Source of the DNA: Bacteroidales bacterium
Lineage (GTDB): Bacteria; Bacteroidota; Bacteroidia; Bacteroidales; UBA932
Assembly (NCBI GenBank): GCA_017477245.1
Contig: JAFUWY010000039.1
Span: forward strand, 61,753 to 125,752
Length of the DNA: 64,000 nucleotides
Direction of reading: 5' to 3'
Made by a program: the position numbers and the translations under genes. Below, piece by piece: positions 1 to 9,452 of this stretch (within the stretch, counting starts at the first letter, position 1; every line of letters begins with the position of its first letter). The notes below the pieces were generated by a model that made no database searches, was not told where the DNA came from, and saw only the letters and a list, made by a program, of their open reading frames with translations.

Positions 1-1130
1 GGCGAGCCGTAGCCGCCCGGACCCGCCAGGTTCAGCTCATACCAGACCACGATGCCCAGCGAATCGTATTGTGCCACGTCGTAGCGCGAATGGGGATAAT
101 GGACGAAGCGCACGCCCGTCGCGCCCATCTCATGGATCAGGCGGGCGTCACGCCGCAGCGCCTCCTCGTTGAGCAGGCTGGCCGTCCCCTCCGCCTCTTC
201 ATGCCGGCACACGCCGTGCAGGTCGAGATGCTCCCCGTTCAGGAAGAATCCCTGCTCCGGATCCACCCGGAAGAAGCGCAGGCCCGTGGTCTCGCTCACG
301 GAGTCCACGACCCGGTCGCCGTCCTTCAGGTCCACCCGGACGGTATAGAGATACGGATCGCGGCGGCCGTCCCACAGGTGCGGCCGGTCCAGGGTGAGGG
401 GCAGGCGCACGCGCTCCCGTTCCGCCTTCGCCGTCCCACGGGCGGCTTCCCGGCCGTCAGCGTCCAGCAGGACGACTTCGGCCTGCAGGCCGCGGTGCCG
501 CAGCGAGAGCACCGTCTCCACGGTCAGCTCCGCCCGCTCGCGGCTGACGGCGTCCTGGTGGACATACACGCCGGAAGAGGCGCGGTCCAGGGGCGAGATG
601 CAGTCCGCCCCGGTCGTGATCAGCGTGACCGGGCGCGTGATGCCGCCGTAGATGTTGAAATCGCCGGCCAGCGGGGCGACATCCTGCCGGTAGGCATTGC
701 TCACGTTGACCTCCAGGCGGTTGTCGCCCTCCTGCAGAAAATCCGTGATTTCAAAACAAAAGGCCGTATAACCGCCGTAGTGCGAGCCCACGCGGCGGCC
801 GTTGATGAAGATGTCGGCGACGGAATTGACCGCCTGGAAATGCAGGAAACGGCGCTGTCCGTCCGGCTTTCCAGCCGGGATCGTGCGCTCGTAGACGAAG
901 GCCGAGCGCAGGTAGCCGCCCATCCCGTTGAACACGTCTTCCGCGTTCCAGGTATGCGGGACCTGCACCTCGGTGCGCGCAGGCTGCTTGTTCACATCGT
1001 GCCTGGGATACAGGGTCCAGCCGGACAGCAGGGTCTCCGTCTGCCGGACGGAGCCGTCGGCCGCTGCGGGCAGGGCAAAGGCCAGGCAGAGCGCCGCCAG
1101 AAGGGCGAAGAACGGGTAGAATCTGGTCAT
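1..1130 (-). CDS. Glycoside hydrolase family 2 (beta-galactosidase-like), exported, C-terminus cut off by window edge
   Basis: The minus-strand frame from the ATG at 1130 stays open to base 1, giving 376 residues. It begins with a signal peptide (MTRFYPFFALLAALCLAFA, then LPAAADG). The jelly-roll sugar-binding domain typical of GH2 follows (VPHTWNAEDVF; FINGRRVGSHYGGY near residue 110; FNIYGGITRPV near 165), then the immunoglobulin-like domain and the start of the TIM barrel (GVCRHEE, GVRFVHYPHSRYD, WYELN). The catalytic glutamates would lie at or beyond the cut. GH2 enzymes hydrolyse terminal beta-galactosides, glucuronides or mannosides. Export and the divergent GH28 neighbour suggest plant cell-wall glycan breakdown in the periplasm. 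Substrate cannot be read from this part. Confidence 0.9.
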   Translation of the reverse strand, partial: MTRFYPFFALLAALCLAFALPAAADGSVRQTETLLSGWTLYPRHDVNKQPARTEVQVPHTWNAEDVFNGMGGYLRSAFVYERTIPAGKPDGQRRFLHFQAVNSVADIFINGRRVGSHYGGYTAFCFEITDFLQEGDNRLEVNVSNAYRQDVAPLAGDFNIYGGITRPVTLITTGADCISPLDRASSGVYVHQDAVSRERAELTVETVLSLRHRGLQAEVVLLDADGREAARGTAKAERERVRLPLTLDRPHLWDGRRDPYLYTVRVDLKDGDRVVDSVSETTGLRFFRVDPEQGFFLNGEHLDLHGVCRHEEAEGTASLLNEEALRRDARLIHEMGATGVRFVHYPHSRYDVAQYDSLGIVVWYELNLAGPGGYGS

Positions 1131-1149
1131 AAATTGTATTCTTTTCTTA

Positions 1150-1157
1150 CAAAATTA
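1150..1157 (-). promoter_or_regulatory. Promoter -7 box TAATTTTG for the GH2 gene
   Basis: On the minus strand this reads TAATTTTG, an exact match to the Bacteroidota TAnnTTTG box, about 20 bases before the GH2 start at 1130. Confidence 0.5.
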
Positions 1158-1211
1158 ATTTTTTTTCAACAATAATTGCTACCTTGGTTTATTATCTATA
1201 ATACGTTTCCA

Positions 1212-2540
1212 ATGAGACCTACCCTCTTTCCTCTCCTGCTGACCCTGCTGCTGCCCGTAGCCGCCCATGCCCAACAAGAAGAAGTCTTTCCCGACGGAAA
1301 GCACATTTCTGCCTGGTTCTCCGAAAGCGGCAAAGTAGACATCTCCACCCTCGGGAAGCAGTATGTCGTGACACGCTATGGCGTGAGGCGCGACAGCACC
1401 CGCGTGCAGACCGAAGCCATCCAGAAGGTCATCGACTTGGCCGCAGCCGACGGCGGGGGCGTCATCGTGATTCCGAAAGGGACTTTCCTCAGCGGCAATC
1501 TCTTTTTCAAGCCGGGCACGCACCTGCTGATCCGCAAGGGCGGCGTACTCAAGGGCAGCGACCGCATCGCCGACTTCCAGGTGATGGAGACCCGCATTGA
1601 AGGGCAGACCTGCCAGTACTTCCCCGCACTGGTCAACGCCGACGGCGTGGACGGGTTCACAATCGCCGGCGAAGGCACCCTCGACGGCAACGGCTTCCAC
1701 TATTGGGAAGAGTTCTGGATCCGCCGCGCGTGGAACCGCCAGTGTACCAACAAGGACGCCCAGCGGCCGCGTCTGGTCTATATCTCCAACAGTTCCAACG
1801 TCACCATCCAGGACGTGCGGATGCGCAACAGTCCCTACTGGACCAACCACATCTACCGCTGCGACCACGTACGCTACCTGGACCTGCACATCACCTCCGC
1901 GACCGAGGGGGTCAAGGCCCCCAGCACCGATGCCATCGACATCGACGCCTGCCACGACGTGCTGGTGCGGGGCTGCTATATGAGCGTCAACGACGACGCC
2001 GTGGTACTCAAAGGCGGCAAGGGAACCTGGGCCGACCAGGACCCGACCAACGGCCCCTGCCGCGACATCATTATCGAGGACTGCACGTTCCGGAAGACCC
2101 ACGGCTGCCTGACCCTGGGCAGCGAGTCCGTGGACGATCGCAACGTCATCCTGCGGCGCTGCCATGTAGAGGACTCCTACAACCTGCTCTGGCTCAAGAT
2201 GCGTCCTGACACGCCCCAACGTTATGAGTACGTGACCGTGGAGGGCATCACGGGCCGCAGCAGCAACGGGATCTCCTGCTATCCATGGACGCAGTTCTAC
2301 GACCTCGGGGACAGGCAGGATATGCCCATGTCCGTCTGCGCCCACATCACCCTGCGCGCCATCCGGATGCACTGCCGCAATTTCTTTCAGGTCCAGCCTT
2401 CGGACAAATACACTTTCCACGATTTCACCTTCGAAGACATCGACGTGGAGGACGAAGCTGCGGAAATCCCCTTCAGCACGACGACCGTCCCGGAGACCCG
2501 GGTGCACCATGTCCGGATCAACGGCATGGAAGTTCACTGA
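1212..2540 (+). CDS. Glycoside hydrolase family 28 (polygalacturonase-like), exported
   Basis: 442 residues. The start at 1212 gives a clean signal peptide (MRPTLFPLLLTLLLPVAAHA). The rest is a right-handed beta-helix of the pectin-degrading GH28 family. Seen motifs are the APSTDAIDID acidic pair near residue 240, NDDAVVLKGG near 260, THGCLTLGSES near 300 and a basic site in LLWLKMRPD near 325. These correspond to the NTD, DD, GHG and RIK motifs of polygalacturonases, in the variant form common in Bacteroidales exo-acting or rhamnogalacturonan-related enzymes. It is divergent from the GH2 gene with an 81-base gap, so the pair may share induction. Exact substrate is uncertain. Confidence 0.88.
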   Translation: MRPTLFPLLLTLLLPVAAHAQQEEVFPDGKHISAWFSESGKVDISTLGKQYVVTRYGVRRDSTRVQTEAIQKVIDLAAADGGGVIVIPKGTFLSGNLFFKPGTHLLIRKGGVLKGSDRIADFQVMETRIEGQTCQYFPALVNADGVDGFTIAGEGTLDGNGFHYWEEFWIRRAWNRQCTNKDAQRPRLVYISNSSNVTIQDVRMRNSPYWTNHIYRCDHVRYLDLHITSATEGVKAPSTDAIDIDACHDVLVRGCYMSVNDDAVVLKGGKGTWADQDPTNGPCRDIIIEDCTFRKTHGCLTLGSESVDDRNVILRRCHVEDSYNLLWLKMRPDTPQRYEYVTVEGITGRSSNGISCYPWTQFYDLGDRQDMPMSVCAHITLRAIRMHCRNFFQVQPSDKYTFHDFTFEDIDVEDEAAEIPFSTTTVPETRVHHVRINGMEVH

Positions 2541-2618
2541 TTCAATCAGTTGTTGTAAAAATATTATCGCAGCGGCCAACCGCATCACGGCAAAAACCTT
2601 GCGGGCAGATTTTTTTTG

Positions 2619-2626
2619 TATCTTTG
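2619..2626 (+). promoter_or_regulatory. Promoter -7 box TATCTTTG for the DUF389 gene
   Basis: TATCTTTG is an exact TAnnTTTG match. A CTTG about 18 bases upstream could serve as the -33 element. The start codon is only 22 bases downstream, so the leader would be very short. Confidence 0.55.
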
Positions 2627-2647
2627 TAAGTTGTAAGGTTGGAAGGA

Positions 2648-3997
2648 ATGACCAAATTCTCCGTCTTTTTCCGGTCGCTGGTCAACATGAAGGACCATGT
2701 GGATGCGGATGCGGCAGTGTCCCGCATCCGCGGCGGCATTGCTTTCCGGGGACCGAACGTATTCATTCTGGCCTGCGCCATCATCATCGCCTCGGTCGGC
2801 CTCAACCTCAACTCCATCCCCGTGATCATCGGCGCGATGCTCATCTCGCCGGTCATGGGACCGATCCTCGGCTTCGGCCTGGGCCTCGGGACCAACGACA
2901 CGGCGCTGGTCAAGGAATCCTTCAAGAATTTCGCCGTGATGGTCGCGATCAGCATCCTGGCCTCCACGGTCTTCTACCTGGTCTCCCCGCTGCATCTCGG
3001 CGAGCAGACCGAGCTGCTGGCCCGCACCAACCCGACCCTGTATGACGTGCTGATCGCCCTGTTCGGCGGTATCGCCGGCATCCTGGAGAATTCCCGCAAA
3101 GAGCGGGGCGGCACCGTGATCCCGGGCGTGGCCATCGCCACGGCCCTGATGCCCCCGCTCTGCACCGTGGGCTACGGCATCGCCCACCTGGAGCCGCGCT
3201 TCATCCTGGGAGCCTTCTACCTCTTCCTGATCAACACCGTCTTCATCACCCTGGCGACCTTCGCCATCGTGAAATACCTCCACTTCCCCAACGCCTTCGA
3301 TGCGGATGATGTCCGGCGCAAGCGCGCTGCGCGCTGGAGCGCCGTCATCATCATCGCCATGCTCGTGCCGAGCGTACTCTCCGGCATCCGGATGATCCGC
3401 GACACCAATTTCGAGCGCAACGCCCAGCGGCTCGTGGATCAGAACAAGAACCTCGGCAAGAGCTACATCTACGACTACAGGACCAACGTGGAGAGCAAGC
3501 CGCAGACCATCGATCTCTACATGGCCGGCGAGAAGATGGAGGCGGTCGCGCGCGAGCGGCTTTACCAGCAGGCAGCGGAAGCCGGCATCGCCCGCAGCCA
3601 GATCATCATCCACGAAGACGCCGCCTTCCAGAACGAGATGATGACCGAATCCGAACTGATCCGCAACATCATCGACGGACACAACCGCCAGGTCGAGGAC
3701 CTGGAGAAGCAACTGCTGGATTTGTCCGGCCAACTCCAGCAATACCAGAACCGACAGCTCCCGACCGCCCTCCTGACCAAGGAACTGGCCGCCCAGTATG
3801 ACGGCATCCAGCATGTGACGCTCACCCGCGGCGAGCGCGTCGAGACCGGCAGCGAGACCGGCAAAGAGGTCATCGTGGCCATCCTACAGTGTACCAAACC
3901 TATCAAGGATGCGGAGCGCACCCGCATCCAGTCCTGGCTCAAGGTCCGTCTCGGCACGGAAGATGTCGAGCTCATCGTGAACACAAGCAAAAAATGA
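2648..3997 (+). CDS. DUF389 family integral membrane protein
   Basis: 449 residues from the ATG at 2648; a TTG nine bases earlier is in frame but less likely. The N-terminal half has about six hydrophobic helices with the conserved DUF389 segments NSIPVIIGAMLISPVMGPI, ENSRKERGGTVIPGVAIATALMPPLCTVGY and FLINTVFITLA. The C-terminal 200 residues are soluble, with a predicted coiled coil (GHNRQVEDLEKQLLDLSGQL near residue 345). The family is widespread in Bacteroidota and its transport or signalling role is not established. Its stop overlaps the next start (ATGA), so the two genes are probably co-transcribed. Confidence 0.85.
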   Translation: MTKFSVFFRSLVNMKDHVDADAAVSRIRGGIAFRGPNVFILACAIIIASVGLNLNSIPVIIGAMLISPVMGPILGFGLGLGTNDTALVKESFKNFAVMVAISILASTVFYLVSPLHLGEQTELLARTNPTLYDVLIALFGGIAGILENSRKERGGTVIPGVAIATALMPPLCTVGYGIAHLEPRFILGAFYLFLINTVFITLATFAIVKYLHFPNAFDADDVRRKRAARWSAVIIIAMLVPSVLSGIRMIRDTNFERNAQRLVDQNKNLGKSYIYDYRTNVESKPQTIDLYMAGEKMEAVARERLYQQAAEAGIARSQIIIHEDAAFQNEMMTESELIRNIIDGHNRQVEDLEKQLLDLSGQLQQYQNRQLPTALLTKELAAQYDGIQHVTLTRGERVETGSETGKEVIVAILQCTKPIKDAERTRIQSWLKVRLGTEDVELIVNTSKK

Positions 3998-5172
3998 TTT
4001 ATCACTCACTCCTAGACCAACAAGTATCCGCACTGGGCTTCGGGACCATGCGCTACCCGTTGCTTCCTGACAACAGCATTGACAAGCAGACCGTCGCACT
4101 AATGGTCGATTATGCCATCGCGCACGGCGTCAACTACTTCGACACGGCCCTTCCCTACCACGGAGGCCTGTCCGAAACCGTCATCGGAGAGATCCTCTCC
4201 CGCTATCCGCGGGATCGGTGGATGCTCGCCGACAAATACCCCGGCCACCAGCACAGCCGCACCTTCGACCCGGCCGGCACCTTCGAGCGCCAGCTCGAGA
4301 AGTGCCGCGTGGACTACTTCGATTTCTACCTCTACCACAATATCTGCGAGAACAGCCTGGACGACTACATGGATCCCCGCTGGGGCATCCTGGAGTATTC
4401 CGCGCGGCAGCGCGAGGAGGGCCGGATCAAGCACCTGGGTTTCTCCTGCCACGCCACGGCGGAGAACCTGGAGAAAATCCTGGACGGCCCCTACGGCGAG
4501 GTCATCGAGTTCGTGCAGATCCAGCTCAATTACCTCGACTGGACCCTGCAGGACGCCCGCAGCAAGGTGGAGATCCTGCGCAGCCGCAACCTTCCCGTCA
4601 TCGTGATGGAACCTGTGCGCGGCGGCAAACTCGCGCACCCGGGCGAGGCCGCGGAGCAGCGCCTGCAAGCCCTGCGGCCCGGCGCCAGCGCCGCTTCCTT
4701 CGCCTTCCGCTGGCTGCAGGACATCCCGGGTGTCAAGGTCGTGCTCAGCGGCATGTCCGACATGGCGCAGATGGCGGACAACGTCGCCACCTTCGACCAT
4801 CCCGACCCGCTCTCCGACAGCGAGCGCACGGCCCTGGAGGAGATCGCCGAAGGCATGAAGAACTCCGTCCCCTGCACCGCCTGCCGCTACTGCTGCGCCG
4901 GCTGCCCGATGGAGCTCGACATCCCCGGCCTGCTCGCGGAGTACAACGACCTGCGCGTACAGTTCTCCCACACGCCGATGATGCGCCTGGAGCAGCTCCC
5001 GGACGAGAAGAAGCCGCACAGCTGCCTGGGCTGCGGCGCCTGCGCGCAGATCTGCCCGCAGGGCATCGACATCCCGGGCGCGCTCGCCGACCTCGCCGCC
5101 CTCTACGACAAGTACCCCAAGTGGTCGGAGGTCTGCGAGGAGCGCAACCGCATCGCCGAGGCCGGGGCCTAG
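3994..5172 (+). CDS. Aldo/keto reductase with C-terminal double [4Fe-4S] ferredoxin domain
   Basis: 392 residues. The start is the ATG overlapping the DUF389 stop by 4 bases. The N-terminal TIM barrel carries the AKR catalytic tetrad: Asp and Tyr in YFDTALPYHGG (about 50 and 54), Lys in LADKYPG (about 81) and His in LYHNI (about 114). The C-terminus has two cysteine clusters, CTACRYCCAGCP near 294 and CLGCGACAQICPQGID near 343, typical of ferredoxin-type AKRs that move electrons between a small carbonyl substrate and iron-sulfur clusters. The substrate is unknown. A strong hairpin lies just downstream. Confidence 0.9.
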   Translation: MIYHSLLDQQVSALGFGTMRYPLLPDNSIDKQTVALMVDYAIAHGVNYFDTALPYHGGLSETVIGEILSRYPRDRWMLADKYPGHQHSRTFDPAGTFERQLEKCRVDYFDFYLYHNICENSLDDYMDPRWGILEYSARQREEGRIKHLGFSCHATAENLEKILDGPYGEVIEFVQIQLNYLDWTLQDARSKVEILRSRNLPVIVMEPVRGGKLAHPGEAAEQRLQALRPGASAASFAFRWLQDIPGVKVVLSGMSDMAQMADNVATFDHPDPLSDSERTALEEIAEGMKNSVPCTACRYCCAGCPMELDIPGLLAEYNDLRVQFSHTPMMRLEQLPDEKKPHSCLGCGACAQICPQGIDIPGALADLAALYDKYPKWSEVCEERNRIAEAGA

Positions 5173-5217
5173 GCCCTGCCGGACTCCGCCCTAAGACCTT
5201 CATTGATTATCAGCTAT

Positions 5218-5261
5218 TTACGAAATAACCTTCGGAGTTTTCTCCGAAGGTTATTTCGTAA
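5218..5261. terminator. Perfect 20-bp inverted repeat between convergent genes, probable bidirectional terminator
   Basis: The arms 5218-5237 and 5242-5261 are perfect reverse complements (TTACGAAATAACCTTCGGAG in the left arm) around a TTTT loop. It sits between the aldo/keto reductase and pyruvate phosphate dikinase stops. It has no long U-tract, so it could also be an mRNA 3'-end stabiliser. Confidence 0.75.
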
Positions 5262-5313
5262 GTGATTGATTGTCAGCCTCGTCGGACCAGGCCGGCGAGG
5301 GACGGGATCAGCC

Positions 5314-8040
5314 TTATTCGGCCTGGCGGATGGCGGACTGCGCCGCAGCCAGACGTGCGATCGGCACGCGGAACGGGGAGCAGCTGACGTAGTCGACGCC
5401 GATCTTGTTGAAGAACGCGATGGAGTCGGGGTCGCCGCCGTGCTCGCCGCACACGCCGCACTTGAGGTCCGGCCTGCGGGCGCGGCCGCCCTGGATACCG
5501 ATCTCGACCAGCTTGCCGACAGCCTTGGTGTCGATGGTCTGGAACGGGTCGGCGTCGATGATCTTGTGGCCCAGGTAGTTGCCCATGAAGGTACCCACGT
5601 CGTCACGGGAGAAGCCGAAGGTCATCTGGGTCAGGTCGTTGGTGCCGAAGGAGAAGAACTCCGCCGTACGGGCCATGCGGTCGCCGGTCAGGGCGGCGCG
5701 CGGGATCTCGATCATCGTACCGAACTTGTAGGTGATGATCATCTCGTAGTGTACCTCGACCTCGGCCTTGATGCGCTCGCAGATGGCGCGCTGGAAGCCC
5801 AGCTCGCGGGCGGAGACCGTGACCGGGATCATGATCTCGGGCTGCGGGTGGAAGCCCTCGCGCTGCAGCTCGGCAACGGCCGTGAAGATGGCGCGGTACT
5901 GGGTCTCGGCGATGAGCGGGTAGGCCACGTGCAGACGCACGCCGCGCAGACCCATCATCGGGTTGACCTCGTGCAGGCTCTCGCCGCGGCGGGTCACCTC
6001 GTCGGCGCTGATGCCCAGCTCCTTGGCCACCTCGGCGGTCTTCTCCTTGGTGGTCGGGACGAACTCATGGAGCGGCGGGTCGAGGAGGCGGAACACCACC
6101 GGCTTGCCGTCCATCACCTTGAGGGTGCTCTTGACGGAAGCCTTGATGAACGGCTCCAGCTCGGTCAGCGCGTCCTTGCGCTCACGGTCGGTGGTGCAGA
6201 GGATCATCTTGCGCAGCTTGGCGAGCGGGGTCTCGGAATTCTTGCCGTAGAACATGTGCTCGATACGGAAGAGGCCGATGCCTTCGGCGCCGAAATCGAG
6301 GGCCTTCTGGGCATCCTCGGGGGTATCGGCGTTGGTGCGGACACCCAGGCGGCGGTACTTGTCCACGATGCTCATGAAGCGCAGGAACGTCGGGTTCTCG
6401 CTGGCGTCCATCATCTCGATCTTCTTGGCGTAGACATTGCCCTTGGATCCGTTGAGGGAGAACCAGTCGCCTTCCTTATAGACCTTCTTGTCGCCCTCGA
6501 AGGTGAGGGTCTTGGCCTCGAGGTTGATCTTCATCGCCTCGCAGCCCACGATGCAGCACTTGCCCCAGCCGCGCGCCACGAGGGCCGCGTGGGAGGTCAT
6601 GCCGCCGCGGGTCGTGAGGATACCGGCGGAGGCGCGCATGCCCTGGATGTCCTCCGGAGAGGTCTCCTCGCGGATGAGGATGGTCTTCTTGCCGGCGGCA
6701 GCGGCTTCCATGGCCGCCTCTGAGGTGAACACGATCGTGCCGACGGCGCCGCCCGGGGAGGCGGGCAGGCCCTTGGCCACGACCTTCGCTTCCTTCTCGG
6801 AGGCCGGGTTGAGGATCGGGTGCAGGACCTCGTCAAGCTGGGACGGGGTGACGCGCATCACGGCGGTCTTCTCGTCGATCATGCCCTCGTCGAGCATGTC
6901 CATCGCCATCTGGAGGGCGGCCATGCCGGTGCGCTTGCCGATGCGGCACTGCAGCATCCACAGGGTGCCTTCCTGGATGGTGAACTCGATGTCCTGCATA
7001 TCGTGGAAGTGGTTCTCCAGGCGCTTGCGGATGCCGTCGAGCTCTGCGTAGACCTCGGGCATCGCGACCTCGAGGGACTCCAGGTTGCGGTTGTGGTCGT
7101 TCTTGGTGGCTTCGTTGAGCGGGTTCGGGGTGCGGATGCCCGCGACCACGTCCTCGCCCTGGGCGTTGATCAGCCACTCGCCGTAGAAACGGTTGTCACC
7201 GTTGGCCGGGTTGCGGGAGAAGGCCACGCCGGTGGCGGAAGTGTTGCCCATGTTGCCGAACACCATGGACTGGACGTTGACGGCCGTGCCCCAGTCATCG
7301 GGAATCTTCTCGATGCGGCGGTACGCGATGGCGCGCTTGCCGTTCCAGGACTTGAAGACGCCGCCGATGGAGCCCCAGAGCTGCTCCTGGGCCGTGTCGG
7401 GGAACTCGACGCCGAGCACTTCCTTGACTTTCTTCTTAAATTTCTCGCAGAGGTCCTTGAGTTCCTCGGCGGTGATGTCGGTATCGGAGGCGTAGCCCTT
7501 CTGGGCCTTCAGCTCGGCCATCATGCGGTCCAGCTGCTGGCGGATGCCCTGGCCGTCGGCGGGCTCGATGCCCTCGGCCTTCTCCATGACGACGTCGGAG
7601 TACATCATGATCAGACGCCGGTAGGCATCGTAGACGAAACGAGGGTTGCCGGTCTTCTTGATCATGCCCGGGATCGTGGCGGAGCACAGGCCGATGTTGA
7701 GGATCGTATCCATCATGCCCGGCATGGAAGAACGGGCACCGGAACGGCAACTTACGAGGAGGGGATCCTTGGGATCGCCGAATTTCTTGCCCATCAGGGC
7801 TTCGGTGGCATTCAGGGCGCCCCGGACCTCCATCTTGAGGTCTTCGGTATAGCCGCCACCCAGCTGATAGTACTCAGCACAGCACTCGGTCGTGATGGTG
7901 AAGCCGGCAGGGACCGGCATGCCGAGCTTGCTCATCTCGGCGAGGTTCGCTCCCTTGCCGCCGAGGAGTTCACGCATGGATCCATCGCCTTCGGCCGTCT
8001 TGCCGCCAAAGCGATAGACACGTTTTTTCATTTCGAACAT
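5314..8040 (-). CDS. ppdK: Pyruvate, phosphate dikinase
   Basis: 908 residues, the usual length for the family. The enzyme interconverts pyruvate, ATP and phosphate with phosphoenolpyruvate, AMP and diphosphate in central carbon metabolism. The N-terminal nucleotide-binding domain has LLGGKGANLAEM and CRSGARSSMPGMMDT. The swivelling phosphohistidine domain has GGMTSHAALVARGWGKCC near residue 485. The C-terminal PEP-binding barrel has GLFRIEHMF and the catalytic CGEHGGD near 863. An in-frame ATG nine bases in (MKKRVYRFGG) is an equally good start. Translated alone, followed by the hairpin at 5218. Confidence 0.97.
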   Translation of the reverse strand: MFEMKKRVYRFGGKTAEGDGSMRELLGGKGANLAEMSKLGMPVPAGFTITTECCAEYYQLGGGYTEDLKMEVRGALNATEALMGKKFGDPKDPLLVSCRSGARSSMPGMMDTILNIGLCSATIPGMIKKTGNPRFVYDAYRRLIMMYSDVVMEKAEGIEPADGQGIRQQLDRMMAELKAQKGYASDTDITAEELKDLCEKFKKKVKEVLGVEFPDTAQEQLWGSIGGVFKSWNGKRAIAYRRIEKIPDDWGTAVNVQSMVFGNMGNTSATGVAFSRNPANGDNRFYGEWLINAQGEDVVAGIRTPNPLNEATKNDHNRNLESLEVAMPEVYAELDGIRKRLENHFHDMQDIEFTIQEGTLWMLQCRIGKRTGMAALQMAMDMLDEGMIDEKTAVMRVTPSQLDEVLHPILNPASEKEAKVVAKGLPASPGGAVGTIVFTSEAAMEAAAAGKKTILIREETSPEDIQGMRASAGILTTRGGMTSHAALVARGWGKCCIVGCEAMKINLEAKTLTFEGDKKVYKEGDWFSLNGSKGNVYAKKIEMMDASENPTFLRFMSIVDKYRRLGVRTNADTPEDAQKALDFGAEGIGLFRIEHMFYGKNSETPLAKLRKMILCTTDRERKDALTELEPFIKASVKSTLKVMDGKPVVFRLLDPPLHEFVPTTKEKTAEVAKELGISADEVTRRGESLHEVNPMMGLRGVRLHVAYPLIAETQYRAIFTAVAELQREGFHPQPEIMIPVTVSARELGFQRAICERIKAEVEVHYEMIITYKFGTMIEIPRAALTGDRMARTAEFFSFGTNDLTQMTFGFSRDDVGTFMGNYLGHKIIDADPFQTIDTKAVGKLVEIGIQGGRARRPDLKCGVCGEHGGDPDSIAFFNKIGVDYVSCSPFRVPIARLAAAQSAIRQAE

Positions 8041-8095
8041 AGATATTAGGATAGATAAATTAGTTTCGAGCCGCGAATTTACGATAAAAAACTCA

Positions 8096-9436
8096 TTATA
8101 GCAATTTTGCAGCGAGTTCGGACAGCTCGCTCCGCTCGCCCTTGCGCAGGAATACGTGCTGGAAAATCTCCTGTCCGTACATCTTCTCGCCCAGGTGCGT
8201 CAGGCCGTTGGACCACTGGTCCAGGTAGGGCTGGTCGATCTGGAAGATATCGCCGGTGAAGACCATCTTGGTGCCCTCGCCCGCCCGCGTGATGATCGTC
8301 TTCATCTCGTGCGGGGTCAGGTTCTGCGCCTCGTCGATGATGAAGTAGCACTTGCCGAGGCTGCGCCCGCGGATGTAGGCGAGCGGTTCGATGATCAGTT
8401 TCTCCTGCGTGAGCATGCTGTCGATCCGCTGGGCCTCGCGCGAGGTCGGGCGGAACTGGTGCTTGATCACGTTGAGGTTGTCCATCAGGGGCTGCAGGAA
8501 GGGGGTCATCTTCTGCTTCTGGTCGCCGGGCAGGAACCCGAGGTCCTGGTTGCCCAGGATCACGGTCGGGCGGGACAGGAAGATCTGCTCGTAGTCCTGC
8601 TCCTGCTCCAGCGCGGCGGCGAGGGCCAGCAGGGTCTTGCCCGTGCCGGCGCCGCCCGTCAGGGAGACCAGCTCCACCTTGGGGTTGAGCAGGGCGTCGA
8701 GCGCGAGCTTCTGCTCGTCGTTGCGCGGGCGGATGCCGTAGGCCTCGCGCGCCTTGACGAGCACGACGCGGTCGCGCGGCGCGTCGTAGCGCGCGCAGAC
8801 CATCTCGTCGCGGTCGCCCTCCCAGCGCAGCTTGAACATCTGGTTGGGCCGGGGCTTGACCTTAAGCAGGCGGTTCCACTCCACGGCCGTCTCGGGGCCG
8901 TAGCAGAGCTCCTGCATCACGTCGCCGCCGGCCGACAGGGTCTGCACCTCCCGCTGGGCCTCCTCGATGCGGTCGTCCTCCACCTTGTCCGTCAAGTAGT
9001 CCTGGACCGCCATGCCGACGGCCTTGGCCTTCATGCGGAGGTTGATGTCCTTGGAGACCAGGGCCACGAAGGTGCCGGGATTGTTGTCGCGCACCCACAT
9101 CGCCGTGGAGAGGATGCGGTGGTCCGGGATGTCGTCCGTGAAGAAATCGGCGTATTCGCCGGTGAAGGGGTGGTTCGGTTCGATCTTGATCCAGCCGAGG
9201 TCCTTGCCGATCGGCAGTCCGCCGGCGCCGAAATCGCGCCCGTTGGTGATGCGGTCCAGGTCGCGCATGAAACCGCGGGCGTTGTAGGACAGGGTGTCGG
9301 TGCCTTTCTTGAATTTGTCGACCTCCTCGATCACCGCGACCGGTATCACGAGGTTGTTGTCGCGGAACTTGCGGATGGCCTTGTGGTCATGCAGGATCAC
9401 GTTGGTGTCGAGTACGAAAATCTTCGGTTTGCCCAT
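8096..9436 (-). CDS. PIN domain-PhoH family ATPase
   Basis: 446 residues from the ATG at 9436, chosen because MGKPKIFVLDTNV is the family's normal N-terminus. The N-terminal PIN nuclease-like domain shows the acidic residues DTNV, E in VIEEVDKF, and D in SKDINLR. The C-terminal PhoH ATPase has Walker A GGAGTGKT near residue 260, Walker B YFIIDEAQN, and FTGDIFQID. PhoH-PIN proteins are thought to couple RNA unwinding to cleavage, but this member's target is unknown. It follows the AIR-synthase-like gene by 16 bases and is probably in its operon. Confidence 0.92.
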   Translation of the reverse strand: MGKPKIFVLDTNVILHDHKAIRKFRDNNLVIPVAVIEEVDKFKKGTDTLSYNARGFMRDLDRITNGRDFGAGGLPIGKDLGWIKIEPNHPFTGEYADFFTDDIPDHRILSTAMWVRDNNPGTFVALVSKDINLRMKAKAVGMAVQDYLTDKVEDDRIEEAQREVQTLSAGGDVMQELCYGPETAVEWNRLLKVKPRPNQMFKLRWEGDRDEMVCARYDAPRDRVVLVKAREAYGIRPRNDEQKLALDALLNPKVELVSLTGGAGTGKTLLALAAALEQEQDYEQIFLSRPTVILGNQDLGFLPGDQKQKMTPFLQPLMDNLNVIKHQFRPTSREAQRIDSMLTQEKLIIEPLAYIRGRSLGKCYFIIDEAQNLTPHEMKTIITRAGEGTKMVFTGDIFQIDQPYLDQWSNGLTHLGEKMYGQEIFQHVFLRKGERSELSELAAKLL

Positions 9437-9452
9437 ATATCGAGTTTCAGTG

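Noticed and set aside
69-1175. Plus-strand open frame at the left edge
   Set aside because: Antisense to the GH2 gene, which has a signal peptide and clear GH2 domains; the plus-strand product is arginine/alanine-rich with no motifs.
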